From assembly GCF_963576675.1 (NCBI RefSeq), contig NC_088914.1:83698441-83762440 (forward strand): a stretch of 64,000 nt of DNA, read 5' to 3'. The notes beneath the pieces are model-generated. The model had not been told where the DNA came from. It did not search any database and saw nothing but the letters and a program-made list of their open reading frames with translations. Positions within the stretch are counted from its first letter, which is position 1, and each line of letters opens with the position of its first letter. This DNA comes from Euphorbia lathyris (taxonomy: Eukaryota > Streptophyta > Magnoliopsida > Malpighiales > Euphorbiaceae). A program made the translations under genes and the position numbers. Below, one piece after another: positions 1 to 11,144 of this stretch.

Positions 1-361
1 GGGATTGTCAACCGACAATGATCCTAGCTTTTATGACACATTCGGCGCATACATCATCCTAGGTGGCTATTCGCGTGCTCTAGCATTAAATGCAACGGAT
101 CTTATATTCAGCGTTTAGAATACTAGGCGTTTTATATTCTGAGTGGTCAGTTTTATGCAAACAGATGATTTCTTAGCTTGAGATAACTACTCGGTGCCAA
201 TGTTTGCTCAGTATGTGATATTCATTCATTCAGCATTAATCACTCAGCATACATCTATTCACTCAGCATTAATCACTCAGCATACATCTATTCACTCAGC
301 AAATAATAGATCACCCAACATGTTAATTCACTCAGCATGAATATATATTAAGAGCTGGAAT
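1..361 (-). other. Element A non-coding region 3' of RNase H
   Basis: There is no coding sequence here. Bases 1-130 resemble the segment around 50390-50520 of element D, which lies between pol and the extra ORF3, so A's own ORF3 and 3' LTR should lie to the left of the window. Bases 227-292 hold two 33-bp direct repeats built on CACTCAGCAT, and a third copy starts at 293. Confidence 0.75.
227..300. repeat. 33-bp tandem repeat built on CACTCAGCAT
   Basis: Units at 227-259 and 260-292 differ at one position, and a third begins at 293. Each unit contains two copies of (A/C)TCAGCAT. The repeat lies in element A between pol and the missing ORF3. Confidence 0.8.
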
Positions 362-1069
362 TTACTGAAGAGGATTAAACATACCAATGGCTTCTCTCAG
401 TATGCTGAACTGCTCATGAGCCAGTGGCTTTGTGAAGATATCCGCAAGCTGTTCATCCGTTGGGACGTAGGTCAGCTTTATCTCACCCTTGAGTACATGG
501 TCTCTAATGAAGTGATGTCTTATGCTGACATGCTTCATCCTACTGTGTTGAATTGGGTTTTTGGATAGATCAATTGCACTTTTGTTGTCACATTTGACCT
601 CAATTGTCTTTGTTTGAACACCATAGTCTTCAAGCTGTTGCTTAATCCATAGGACTTGAGCAACACAGTGTCCAGCAGCAATGTACTCAGCTTCAGTGGT
701 AGATAAGGCTACTGACGCCTGCTTCTTGCTGAACCAGGATACAAGACAGCTTCCTAAGAAATGACATCCTCCAGATGTGCTTTTCCATTCTAGCTTGTCT
801 CGTCCATAGTCAGCGTCAGTGTATCCAACGAGTGTAAAACCATGAGTGTTGGGATACCATAAACCTGCGTTCACTAAGCTTTGCAAATATCTAAGGATTT
901 TTTTTACAGCTATGTAATGAGATTCCTTAGGGTTAGATTGATATCTAGCACAGTAGCATACTGAGAACTGAATGTCCGGTCTACTTGCTGTTAAGTAAAG
1001 TAGAGAGCCTATCATACCTCGATACAATTTGCTATCTACTGACTTACCATTCTCGTCGGCGCAAAGGAC
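362..1069 (-). pseudogene. pol: Element A pol, C-terminal part: end of RT and RNase H
   Basis: This is the downstream part of a copia polyprotein. It copies the RNA genome and degrades the RNA strand inside the virus-like particle. Visible landmarks are the RT tail (YRGMIGSLLYLTASRPD), the RNase H core (STTEAEYIAA, then CDNKSAIDLS) and the C-terminal block KHVSIRHHFIRDHVL. The stop codon is at 362-364. The open frame appears to continue to 1117, but everything beyond 1070 is element P's LTR read backwards. The true upstream partner is the RT fragment ending at 6294. The two halves join exactly in frame when P and one AGTGT copy are removed, so P disrupted this gene. RNase H itself shows no internal stop. 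Confidence 0.9.
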
Positions 1070-1074
1070 AGTGT

Positions 1075-2426
1075 TGTTGAAACACCTTTCCATAAGATTT
1101 TGATTTGACAAAATCATCCATGATTAAGAGGCAATTAAATTTAGATGCTTTGATTTAATTTTACTAATATGTTTGTTCAATATTGAGTGCAAAAATATAT
1201 AAACTAAAGACAGGACAAAAGTCAGCACAAGCAAAGCTGAGTAGAACGGAACTCAATATGACAGAATGGAAGCTGAGTGGAGTAAAACTCAGAAGCAAAA
1301 CGAAGCTGACTAAAGTTGAAGATTTCTTCAGGAGTGGTTAAATAGAACGGAGCTGACCTAGAAGGAACTCAGCATGAACGTTGAACATTCGAAGAGAATA
1401 AACGAAGCTGAGTGATAGTCAGGACAACATGAAGGATCCGTTCACTAAAGGACAAAGTCTGCCAATCTTCTGCACCAATAATTGGAACCTCGAAGACACC
1501 TACAAAAAGACAAACCAGACGCAAGAAGACAAACCTGACGCCTGAAGAAAACAGAGAAAGGGAATGGCGGTGCAGTCTGAAGCTGTCCAGAAATTGTTCC
1601 CCAAAAGAGCCGTTTTGGTGTTAACGGTTAAGACATTTCAAAACGATCAAATCTATAGATTTCCTTCTATAAAAGGACAATCGAAAAACTTGGATAGACA
1701 CCGAAGTATCAAAAGAAAAATACAAGAGAGAAAGTTTCAAAAGCACTCAAATACAAAAAGGGATCTTACACCAACTTTTCTATTCTATGTGTAAATGCTA
1801 GATTGATTTGTAATCATCTAAAGTGTTCTTTAGTTCAAAAAGAACAAGTCTGTTATCAATAGGAATATTGAGAGTGTAAAGCTGAGTGCTTGGTTGTAAG
1901 CATTTCAGTGGCAGAGAAATCTAGGTGCTGGGTTGTAGCACTTAGTAGGAGTTGAGTAGACGAATAGAGGAAGGTACTCTTGCATATTCAACTGCCTTGT
2001 AATTGGTTTGTGCTCTACCTTTAAAGAGCTCAGTATTGGATTCAAAAAGCCCGGAGGACTCTAGGGACTGGACGTAGGCAGAGAGGCCGAACCAGGATAA
2101 GTGATACTGAGTAATCTCTAAACTCTCTCTTATAATTGCATGTGTTGTTTGCTTTATTTACTCAGCATATAAATTGCCTAAGCTAATCTTGAGTAAGTAA
2201 GTGGTGCTGAGTTAGAAGCTGACCTCCAAGAGTGTCACTTCTTAACTCTCAAGAAAACAACTTTAGTCAACATCTGACTAAAGCTGTCCTGAGATATATC
2301 TCACCAAGCTGACCAAAGGCTAAGTTAATAAATTCACAAAATAAATTACAGTTAGCTTAATTAAAACGCGAAAAAGTTATATTAGTTCCTAACCCCCCCT
2401 TTGGAACTAATTACCAGGGACCAACA
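1075..2426 (+). repeat. Element P 5' LTR (1352 bp)
   Basis: It starts TGTTGAAACACC and ends GGGACCAACA, two bases before the PBS. A TATA box (TATAAAA, 1668-1674) marks the promoter. The sequence from about 1717 to the end is repeated at 5583-6288. The words GCTGAG and CTCAGC recur throughout. Confidence 0.92.
1668..1674 (+). promoter_or_regulatory. LTR promoter TATA box of element P
   Basis: TATAAAA sits in the context TTCTATAAAAGGAC, about 590 bp into the 5' LTR, which is the usual place for a U3/R border. Similar boxes occur in the LTR of C (33239-33246) and of A (near 14155-14161, minus strand). The transcription start is inferred about 30 bp downstream. Confidence 0.6.
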
Positions 2427-2428
2427 AG

Positions 2429-2440
2429 TGGTATCAGAGC
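2429..2440 (+). other. Primer-binding site of element P (initiator tRNA-Met)
   Basis: TGGTATCAGAGC follows the LTR by two bases. This is the complement of the 3' end of plant initiator tRNA-Met, the standard primer of plant Ty1/copia elements. The same site occurs at 13411-13422 (A), 40216-40228 (E), 42384-42395 (C) and 63991-64000 (D, cut by the window end). Confidence 0.92.
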
Positions 2441-2488
2441 CTAAGCTCACTACTCAAAGATTTAACAATCTTGAGCTGATCCCTAAAA

Positions 2489-4281
2489 ATGGGTGAGAAC
2501 AGCACTCGTTTCCTTCCTGGAAACCAAACAACACAGATACTCCCTGAGGGATTATCAATCACTAGACCTCCCCTATTCTTTGGATCAAACTATACTTTCT
2601 GGAAGAATAGGATGAAGAACTTTATTCAAGCCACAAACATGAGTGCATGGCTTGCAATAGTTCAAGGTCCACATATACCTTATAAAACTGTTGATAATGA
2701 GAAAGTTATCAAAAGTGAAACTGAGTGGACAGAGGATGACCTCAGAAAATTACAAAATAATGCTTCGGCTATCAATATGCTTCACTGTGCGTTAGATGCT
2801 GCAGAATACAATAAGATTTCAGGTTGTGAGTCAGCACAGGAGATTTGGAAGAAGCTTGAAGTAACCTATGAAGGCATAAGCAACGTTAAGGAGTCTAAGG
2901 TCAATCAACATATGAGACTCTACGAGCTGTTTGAGATGAAGGAGAATGAAGACATCTCAGAAATGAACGCAAGGTTCACAAACATTATAAATGAGCTAAA
3001 AAGGCTTGGAAAGAACTTCACTGAAGAAGAACAAGTGAAGAAAATTCTGAGAAGTCTGCCCAAGAGCTGGCAAGCAAAGAAAACAGTTGTAGAAGAAGCC
3101 CAAGACTTGACTACCTACAAATACGATGAGCTGATCGGATCCCTGCTGACCCATGAAATCTCTATGAAAAACTTTGAAGCCAAAGAGAAAGAAAAATCAG
3201 AAGATAAGAAACAAAAGTCCCTTGTCATGAAAGCTGACTCAACTGAAGCGGAGTCAACTGATGATGAGGAATTGGCCATGTTCACCAGAAAGATGAAAAA
3301 GCTGTTCAGGAGAAATGATAGAAACGGCAGAAGGTCATTTAGAAGAAATGATAAGTATAAAGCTAAGTCAAGTGACAAGTACAAGAAGGACAGCTCGAAG
3401 TCCGTCACATGCTTTGAGTGTCATCAAACCGGGCACATCAAGTCAAGCTGTCCCAACCTCAAGAAAGAGAAGAAGGGAAGAAAAAAGGCTATGGTAGCCA
3501 TATAGAGTGACAGTGATGAGTCAACATCATCTGAAGCTGAGCAAAATGAAACAGCAAACATATGTTTTATGGCAGATGATGGAGCTGACCAATCCCAATC
3601 TGAGCAAGCTGACCTTTCTGATGAAACTGACCAGGAGAATCACAACAATGAGGTAACATCCTTACTTTTGCTAGAAACGAAATGGTAAATGCCCTGAGTG
3701 ACTTATATACACTAACTAAGAAGTGTAATAAAAAGATTAAGGCACTCAGCAGGCGATGTGATGAGATTGAAGAGGTCAAGCTAAGTGACCTCCGATATCT
3801 TCTCCAGGACAACTCTGACTTGCATACCAACATGCAAATCTTACATAAGTTTATCACGGAGGTTCAATCTGAGTCAAAGAAACTTAGAAAGGATATCACA
3901 ACATTACAGAGTCAAGGGAAGGGCTCAAAAAGAAATAAACCCCATGCTGGGTACGCAAATACCAGTCAGCATAAGCAATTTACTCAATGTGAGTGTTGTG
4001 GAAAAAGGGGACACACAAAGGATGTGTGTCGGCATAACAAGCGGATTGTCCAATGTGACTTCTGCGGAAGAAAAGGGCATACCACGAAAGTATGTTGGCA
4101 TGCCCAACACAATAATGCTGACCATACTCAGTTCAACCCACAAAGGGTACCTTTTTGTGATTTCTGTGGTAAGCCAGGCCACACCACAAAAGTATGCCGT
4201 CACAAGTTAAAATATGATTTTGCACCTATTTATACTAACAAGAAAGGACCCAAAAAGAATTGGGTACCTAAAAATGAATAG
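2489..4281 (+). pseudogene. gag: Element P gag, broken
   Basis: This is the nucleocapsid polyprotein that packages element RNA. ATG at 2489 opens the frame, with MGENSTRFLPGNQ as the family's N-terminus, followed by the copia Gag (UBN2-like) domain over residues ~25-240. There are four CCHC knuckles: CFECHQTGHIKSSC, then CECCGKRGHTKDVC, CDFCGRKGHTTKVC and CDFCGKPGHTTKVC. The frame is broken twice. A TAG at 3503-3505 stands where relatives have Trp (a G-to-A change). A one-base loss near 3672-3676 moves the last 200 codons to another frame, starting at 3682. The gag terminator is TAG at 4279-4281. Six bases later, in the same frame, pol begins. Confidence 0.9.
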
Positions 4282-5582
4282 TTTAAATTGCAGGTCAGCT
4301 TGACATGCGTGGAGAAGTCAAAACTATGGTATATAGACAGCGCATGCTCAAGGCATATGACAGGTGATGAAACTCAGTTCATCACACTAGAGCTTAAACG
4401 AGGTGGAAGTGTAAGCTTTGGAGACAACAAGAAGGGTAAGATAGTCGGCTCAGGTACTATCGGAGGTAACCCAACTATTGAGTCTGCCTCCTTAGTTAAA
4501 GGTCTCAAATACAATCTGCTGAGTGTAGCTCAGCTTTGCAAGAGCGGCAGAAGGGTTGTATTTGATGATACTAAGTGTCAAATACTCGAGGGAAATACAA
4601 ATGAATTAATTTTAACTGCCCCTCGTGTAGAAAATGTATACATGTTAAACTTAGAAAAATAGTTTTCTAAAAACATATGCTTAGTGTCTAAAGAGGACAA
4701 CTCCTGGCTATGGCATAGAAGACTTGGGCATGTCAGCATAGACCTTCTTGCCAAATTAGCTAGAAAGCAATTAGTTGAGGGATTACCCAAGTTAAAATTT
4801 GAAAAAGATCAACTGTGTAAAGCCTGTCAGCAAGGCAAACAAACTAAAAAGTCATTTCATAGCAAAAATATTGTCTCAACCAAAAGACCATTGGAATTAC
4901 TACACTTGGATCTTTTCGGACCTATCCAGCCACTCAGCTTGGGAGGTAAGAAATTTTCCTTGGTTATTATAGATGATTTCTCTCGGTACACTTGGATCAT
5001 CTTGCTAAGTAGCAAGGATGAAACCTTTGAGATGTTTACCATATTAATCAAAAAGCTTGAAAATGACAAAGACCTAAGAGTAGCTCACATTAGAAGCGAC
5101 AATGGTGGAGAATTCAAAAACCAACAGTTTGATGAATTCTGTGAAACCAGCGGTATTGACCACAACTTCTCTGCTCCTAGAACACCTCAACAAAATGGGG
5201 TCGTTGAAAGGAAAAATAGAACCATTGTCGAAATAGCTAGGACAATGCTGAGTGAAAATAGGCTTCCAAAGTACTTCTGGGGTGAAGTTGTTCACACGGC
5301 ATGTTACATACTGAATAGGGCTCTAGTTAGACATATACTTAAGAAAACCCCATATGAGCTTTGGAAAGGACGAAAGCCCAACATTGGATACTTTCGTGCC
5401 TTTGGGTGTAAATGCTTTATACTCAATACAAAAGACAACCTTGCTAAATTTGATGCTAAAGCTGACGAGGCGATCTTTTTAGGGTACTCAACAAACAGTA
5501 AAGCATATAGAGTATTTAATAAAAGAACTCAGGTTGTAGAAGAGTCTGTACATGTTGAGTTCGATGAAACTGACCCTGTAGA
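4282..5582 (+). pseudogene. pol: Element P pol remnant: protease and integrase only
   Basis: The segment after the gag stop encodes the aspartic protease (active motif DSACS near 4337), then GAG-pre-integrase (HRRLGHVS with CKACQQGK zinc ligands), then the integrase catalytic core. The core shows HLDLFGP, the second Asp in IRSDNGGEF near 5100, and PQQNGVVERKNRT with the catalytic Glu near 5210. A TAG at 4660-4662 replaces a Lys codon. The integrase C-terminal region reaches VEFDETDPV and then reads into LTR sequence, with 32 codons of LTR-encoded nonsense ending at 5667. RT and RNase H are absent. There is no ATG at the start, so this part would need readthrough of the gag stop or another expression device. 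Confidence 0.9.
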
Positions 5583-6288
5583 AAAATACAAGAGAGAAAG
5601 TTTCAAAAGCACTCAAATACAAAAAGGGATCTTACACCAACTTTTCTATTCTATGTGTAAATGCTAGATTGATTTGTAATCATCTAAAGTGTTCTTTAGT
5701 TCAAAAAGAACAAGTCTGTTATCAATAGGAATATTGAGAGTGTAAAGCTGAGTGCTTGGTTGTAAGCATTTCAGTGGTAGAGAAATCTAGGTGCTGGGTT
5801 GTAGCACTTAGTAGGAGTTGAGTAGACGAATAGAGGAAGGTACTCTTGCATATTCAACTGCCTTGTAATTGGTTTGTGCTCTACCTTTAAAGAGCTCAGT
5901 ATTGGATTCAAAAAGCCCGGAGGACTCTAGGGACTGGACGTAGGCAGAGAGGCCGAACCAGGATAAGTGATACTGAGTAATCTCTAAACTCTCTCTTATA
6001 ATTGCATGTGTTGTTTGCTTTATTTACTCAGCATATAAATTGCCTAAGCTAATCTTGAGTAAGTGGTGCTAAGTTAGAAGCTGACCTCCAAGAGTGTCAC
6101 TTCTTAACTCTCAAGAAAACAACTTTGGTCAACATCTGACTAAAGCTGTCCTGAGATATATCTCACCAAGCTGACCAAAGGCTAAGTTAATAAATTCACA
6201 AAATAACTTACAGTCAGCTTAATTAAAACGCGAAAAAGTTATATTAGTTCCTAACCCCCCCTTTGGAACTAATTACCAGGGACCAACA
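5583..6288 (+). repeat. Element P 3' LTR, 5'-truncated (~706 bp)
   Basis: It matches 1717-2426 of the 5' LTR with a few substitutions and one 4-bp indel (GTAA near 6060). It begins at the deletion joint with pol and ends ...CCAACA, followed by the TSD AGTGT. U3 and the promoter are missing. Confidence 0.9.
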
Positions 6289-6293
6289 AGTGT

Positions 6294-7167
6294 CAGTGCC
6301 CATAGGAGTAGATATTGGTTTGCAATTTTCAAGATCATATTTCTTCAATATCTCCTTGGCATATTTAGCTTGACTGATGACGATGTCATTTTTCCCTTGT
6401 TTGGTTTGAAGTCCAAAGAAGAAGTTGAGTTCTCCCATCATTGACATTTCAAACTCAGTCTGCATTTGCTTGCTAAATTCCTTGCACATTGACTCATTAG
6501 TAGCACCGAAAATAATATCATCAACATATATTTGAGCCAGCAGGGTGTCTTTACCCTTTCTCTTAATGAATAAGGTTGTATCAGCTTTGCCTCTGACATA
6601 GTTTCTAGTCAGCAGGAAACTGGTCAGCCTCTCATACCAGGCACGTGGTGCTTGCTTGAGGCCATACAGAGCCTTTTTGAGTTTATAAACGTGGTTTGGG
6701 AACTTAGGATCCTCAAACCCTCGAGGTTGATTAACATAAACTTCCTCGTTTATAACTCCATTAAGGAATGCACTCTTAACATCCATTTGAAATAGTTTAA
6801 AGTTCATATAACTTGCATAAGCGCATAAAATTCTAATAGCCTCTAGCCTTGCCACTGGGGCAAAGGTCTCACCGTAGTCAATACCTTCTTGCTGACTGTA
6901 GCCCTGAGCTACAAGCCTTGCTTTGTTCCTGACTACATTTCCTTGCTCATCCAGCTTGTTGCGGAAGACCCATCTTGTTCCAATGGTCTTCTGACTCCTT
7001 GGATGTGGCACTAACTCCCATACATCGTTTCTTCTGAATTGGTCAAGTTCCTCTTGCATTGCGTTCATCCAGAATTCATCTTCCTCAGCATCAGCGAAGT
7101 TCTTAGGTTCCTGAACTGAGACGAAGGCTACGTTGCTGAGGTATCTCCTGAGTTGATTTCTTGTCAT
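6294..7167 (-). pseudogene. pol: Element A pol: reverse transcriptase, N-terminal and palm
   Basis: This is the copia RT. The start region [15 protein letters not shown] is followed by the RT core [12 protein letters not shown], then [27 protein letters not shown], the thumb-side motif [14 protein letters not shown] and the catalytic YVDDIIFG. Coding reads leftwards to GTDT at 6294, where element P cuts it. The sequence resumes at 1069 with VLCADEN. This piece is open on its own. The frame runs a further 17 codons into P's LTR (6244-6293), which is not real coding. Confidence 0.9.
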
Positions 7168-7623
7168 CAGGGTATTCTCAGCGGCATCAAGAATGGCACT
7201 CTCTGAGTGTCCTCTTGGTATCCTTATCTCCTTTGGTAGATTGATGTCTTATGCTATCTGTGTTTCAACAGTCTCTGCAGGTATAGATTGGTCAGTGAAA
7301 ACAATTTGAGGTTCACTTTTACCTTTGGTCAGCCCTTGAGGGAATGACTCAGCGGCTGTATCTTGATCAGCGGGTACTGAGTGTGGATCATCCTCGGTCA
7401 GCGGCAAATATCTTCCTACAGGGTTAGTTTTGTCGAACTCAACATGTACTGACTCTTCTAAAATTTGAGTTCGTTTATTGAAAACTCTGTATGCTTTGCT
7501 GTTTGTTGAGTAGCCTAAAAAGATAGCTTCATCAGCTTTTGAGTCAAACTTAGCTAGGCTATCTTTGGTGTTTTAAATAAAACATTTACAGCCAAAGGCA
7601 CGAAAGTATCCAATGTTGGGCTT
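7168..7623 (-). pseudogene. pol: Element A pol: integrase C-terminal tail and INT-RT linker
   Basis: This stretch joins integrase to RT in the minus-strand polyprotein. It encodes the familiar copia tail (NIGYFRAFGCKC-like, then STNSKAYRVFNKRTQ, then [14 protein letters not shown] before RT). It is closed by several stops, including a TAA near 7575 and a TAA near 7250. The CGA arginine codon in NKRTQ near 7470 is intact here, whereas C and D have TGA at the same position. Confidence 0.8.
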
Positions 7624-8655
7624 TCATCCTTTCCAAAGTTCATAGGGGGTTTTCTTTAGTATGGGTCTAACAAGAGCCCTATTAAGAATATAGCACGCTG
7701 TGTTAACAGCTTCTCCCCAAAAGTACTTTGGAAGCCTATGCTCACTCAGCATTGTCCTGGCTATTTCAACTAAGGTTCTGTTCTTCCTTTCAACAACCCC
7801 ATTTTGTTGAGGCGTCCTAGGAGCAGAAAAATTATGGTCAATGCCACTGGCTTCACAGAATTCAACAAACTGTTGGTTTTTGAATTCTCCACCATTATCA
7901 CTTCGGATGTGAGCTAGTTTTAGGTCTTTATCATTTTCAAGTTTTCTAACCAAATTTGAAAATGTCTCAAAGGTCTCATCCTTGCTACTCAGCAAGATGA
8001 TCCACGTGTACTGAGAGAAGTCATCTACAATGACCAAGGAAAATCTTCTTCCACCCAGACTCAGCGGCTGGACTGGACCAAAGAGATCCAAGTGTAGTAA
8101 CTCTAACGGACGCTTAGTTGAGACAATATTTTTACTATGAAAAGATTGTTTGTTTTGTTTTCCAGCTTGGCAAGCGTGGCATAGTTGATCTTTTTCAAAT
8201 TTAAGTTTTGGCAGTCCCTCAACCAATTGCTTTCTTGCTAATTTGGCCAGGAGGTCCATGCTTACATGACCAAGTCTCCTGTGCCATAGCCAGGAATTTT
8301 CTTCCTTTGAAACTAAGCATACAGTTTTTGAAAACTTTTTCTCCAAGTTCAGCATGAAGACATTATCAATGCGAGGGGCAGTTAAAATTAACTCATTAGT
8401 TTTACCCTCGTATATTTTACATCCAGTGTCATCAAATATAATTTTTCTCCCATTATCACATAACTGAGCTACACTGAGTAAGTTATATTTGAGTCCGTTG
8501 ACTAGGGAGACTGACTCAATATTAGGATTACCTCCAACGGTTCTTGACCCTACTATCTTACCCTTCTTGTTGTCTCCAAAACTTACGCTTCCTCCTCGTT
8601 TACGCTCAAATGTGATGAACTGAGTTTCATCACCATTCATATGCCTCGAGCATGC
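7624..8655 (-). pseudogene. pol: Element A pol: protease end, pre-integrase and integrase core
   Basis: The minus-strand reading starts just after the protease active site, which is displaced to ~11570 by the solo LTR. It includes protease downstream sequence (NGDETQFITFERK), GAG-pre-integrase (HRRLGHVSMDLLAKLARKQL, CHACQAGKQ) and the integrase core with HLDLFGP, IRSDNGGEF and PQQNGVVERKNRT. It stops at 7624-7626: a TGA directly after ELWKG, where relatives have CGA (Arg). That is a C-to-T change at a CpG and would end translation inside integrase. No other stop lies within this segment. Confidence 0.9.
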
Positions 8656-10273
8656 GCTGTTGTTAGACGAGGTGCCGCGGCCTAATCTCCCGGGCGGACC
8701 GGGGGGTGGACAACCTCATGGCGACGTAAGCGGTGATTGGTGCCGAAAGCAACCAATCGTGGAATCAAGCTGCTCGGCAGGACCGGAGCTCGGAGATATG
8801 GAAGAGTCGCCACCCACGAATGGGAAAATGAACACCGATCCCTTGCGGGAGACCGGTGTGGGTTTGGGAAACTTAGGTACGAGCCGAGAAGGCTAGCTCC
8901 TTTCCGGAGAAAGGCTACTAGGCACCCCGACATCGCCCGGTTATGAACCACCGGCCTCCTACTCAGCATGTTAGGCGATAACGGACTAATCGTATACTTC
9001 TTTAAGTTTAAAATTCATTTGAAACCCTTTTCTTTCTCTTTTTTAGAAACCGTTTTGAGCATATGATATTGAAAAGCCACATCAGTAAAGAATCACCCAT
9101 TTATGTTTATACATACACAGAGAGGGGGAAGAAAGAAGTGATTTATTTACAACTGTATTAAATATTATGTCGTGTGTTTATTCTACACTAACTTATTTCC
9201 CCAAAACGGATTTATTTACATGGTTCGCACCTTAATCGCCATTGGAACGATTTAGGTGCGTTTTAAAACCCCGTTTGATGAAGTTCACTCGAATCGCCGT
9301 TGGAACGACTCGAGTATTTGAAAACGTTTGAGATAAAAACCTTTTAATGAGAAAACATGGTTAAACATACATGTCAATTTTACTTTGTACAAATTCTTTA
9401 AGAAAGTGATTCGAAAATTCTATTATTCACAACGAAAGCGGTTTTAATTACAATGATCCTTTAATCCGCCTTTGGAACGGATTAAGGTTTTAAAACGTGG
9501 TGTTTTGAAGATGATTTGAAATATTAACAAGAATGATTCTATTTATTTACATTAGAAATCTAAAAAAAACTCATTAGTTTAAACAATTCAATTGAAAACT
9601 CTCTTTTTGGTGATTTATTTTCCCCACTTATTTAATGGACTCTCTAATTGTTATTTAAAGCAAGACTTATAATCAAACAAGGCCTATTTGAGACATGGAC
9701 CCATGAATGGGCCAAAAGAATAGAGAAAATAATTTAGACATATATATATACAAGTAAATCAAAAAGGAGGATATGAAACCCAAAAATTAATATAAGAGGA
9801 TTTTATGTATATGGAAATAATAAGTACTATATACTTATACTTTAAAAATGCTAAAACAATAAGTAAATCTTATGGATAAGAAAATAATATTCACCCAAAA
9901 ATAACTTCCTTCAATAATTAACAAAATAACCCAAATGTTCCCAAAACTATACATATATATACATAATTAATATAGTTTAAATACCAAAAATGACATATAC
10001 TAATATCCATCCATTGTTTCTCAAAATATCAAATAACTAATATTTAAACATAGCCCAAGTTAATAAAAAGGAAATACTTATATATATATTTATACTTATA
10101 TTGTAAAATAAAATAAAAATGATATACCAATATTCTAAAATAAATATATATACTAAAATTCTTTAATAATTTGAAAAGAATATGTTACGTAATTATATAT
10201 ATATATACTAAGGATTAAAAGTCTAAAAGTTAAGAAAAAGGGACCGAAATGACATTTTTTACATTTTGGCAGA

Positions 10274-10300
10274 TTTACCGACGGAAAATCCGTCGGTAAA
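10274..10300. repeat. Perfect 12-bp hairpin inside solo LTR
   Basis: TTTACCGACGGA, loop AAA, TCCGTCGGTAAA. The ACCGACGG/CCGTCGGT pair is a type of repeat I know from subterminal regions of plant CACTA transposons. No CACTA ends are visible around it. Confidence 0.75.
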
Positions 10301-10975
10301 CAGCCTTTACTGACAGAATTGGCAAATTACAGCAGCACTCCAACATTTTCCAGATTTATTCAAAAGCATTAAATTAAATCTAATGCAATCGTTTTGGACT
10401 TCCGAACTACCAAAGATGGATCATAGTCGAAAACGGAAGTTCCTAAAACGATGTTTTTATTTTAAAACGTTATTTGGAAACCTCTTTTAAATCAAAAACT
10501 TATAATTACAACATTTTCGATACCCAAACTACCTTTTTATCGGATCATGGTTCGTATGGGGATATCCGAAACGAGGTTTTCATTTTAAAACAAAACCGAA
10601 TTTTATTTAACACGAAGCGAAAATTAAATAAATACGCTAACTAAATAAAACGTGACAAAATAAATAAATGACTAAAGGAATAAAAACTATAGCATAAAAA
10701 AAATAGAAGGAGAGAAATAAATTAAATAAAATAAAGAGTCTAGTCCTCGGATAATACCTTTGATTCGGTATCTGACTGTCGAATCCGATTGATTCCACGA
10801 ACCGCGAGCTCCCGATTTTAATAAAAATTTAGTAAAAATTGAACTTAGGAAATTTGGAATTTTTGAGAAAAAAAATATTTTTCTCAAAAAAAAATCCACT
10901 CTCTCTCTCTAAAAATGTTTAGAGTGAGAAAGTTTTCCCAAAAAGGCCCCCTCTTCACCTTGGGATCCGTGCCCT

Positions 10976-10981
10976 TATATA
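10976..10981 (+). promoter_or_regulatory. Probable LTR promoter TATA box in solo LTR S
   Basis: TATATA sits in the context CCCTTATATAGGGAAAC, about 2.3 kb into the LTR, where U3 should end. A start about 30 bp downstream would put the GC-rich hairpin array at 11000-11144 in the RNA leader. Confidence 0.5.
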
Positions 10982-10999
10982 GGGAAACAGATCCCGAAA

Positions 11000-11144
11000 C
11001 AATGGGCGACGCCGAAAAAAATTTGGACGTCGCCCATTGTGGTTGGACGGCCGCCCAACTTTCGTTGGGCGATCGCCCAACCCTCGTCGGCCGTCCGCCC
11101 GACGCGTTGGGCGTTCGCCCGACGTGGTTGGGTGCCCGCCCGAC
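11000..11144. repeat. GC-rich array of palindromic ~21-bp units in solo LTR
   Basis: A perfect 12-bp inverted repeat (CAATGGGCGACG at 11000-11011 with its complement at 11028-11039) is followed by five tandem near-palindromes of consensus TYGGNCGNYCGCCCRAC. These start at 11043, 11065, 11087, 11107 and 11128. The 18-bp segment 11064-11081 is a perfect palindrome. The surrounding LTR is AT-rich, so this 400-bp GC island (to about 11450) stands out. Confidence 0.85.

Larger units (their letters stand above)
1075..6288 (+). mobile_element. Copia element P (Sirevirus-type), nested in A, internally deleted
   Basis: This is a plus-strand copia inserted into the RT of element A. Its limits are set by the 5-bp TSD AGTGT at 1070-1074 and 6289-6293 and by the TGTTG...CAACA termini. 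It has a full 5' LTR, an initiator tRNA-Met PBS, gag, protease and integrase. At about 5580 the integrase runs directly into the middle of the 3' LTR, so RT, RNase H, any ORF3, the PPT and the first ~640 bp of the 3' LTR are missing. Total length is about 5.2 kb. Gag and pol also carry stops and a frameshift. It belongs to the same family as A but to the D-like subfamily. It cannot transpose on its own. Confidence 0.93.

Noticed and set aside
1070..1117. N-terminal 16 codons of the RNase H frame ending at 1117
   Set aside because: These codons are element P's LTR read backwards; the real upstream sequence is at 6294.
1564..1794. 76-codon plus-strand frame
   Set aside because: It lies within the 5' LTR of P; the same words recur in the 3' LTR and there is no protein signature.
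8660..8969. Overlapping frames at the left end of the solo LTR
   Set aside because: GC-rich non-coding LTR sequence open on both strands; no motif.
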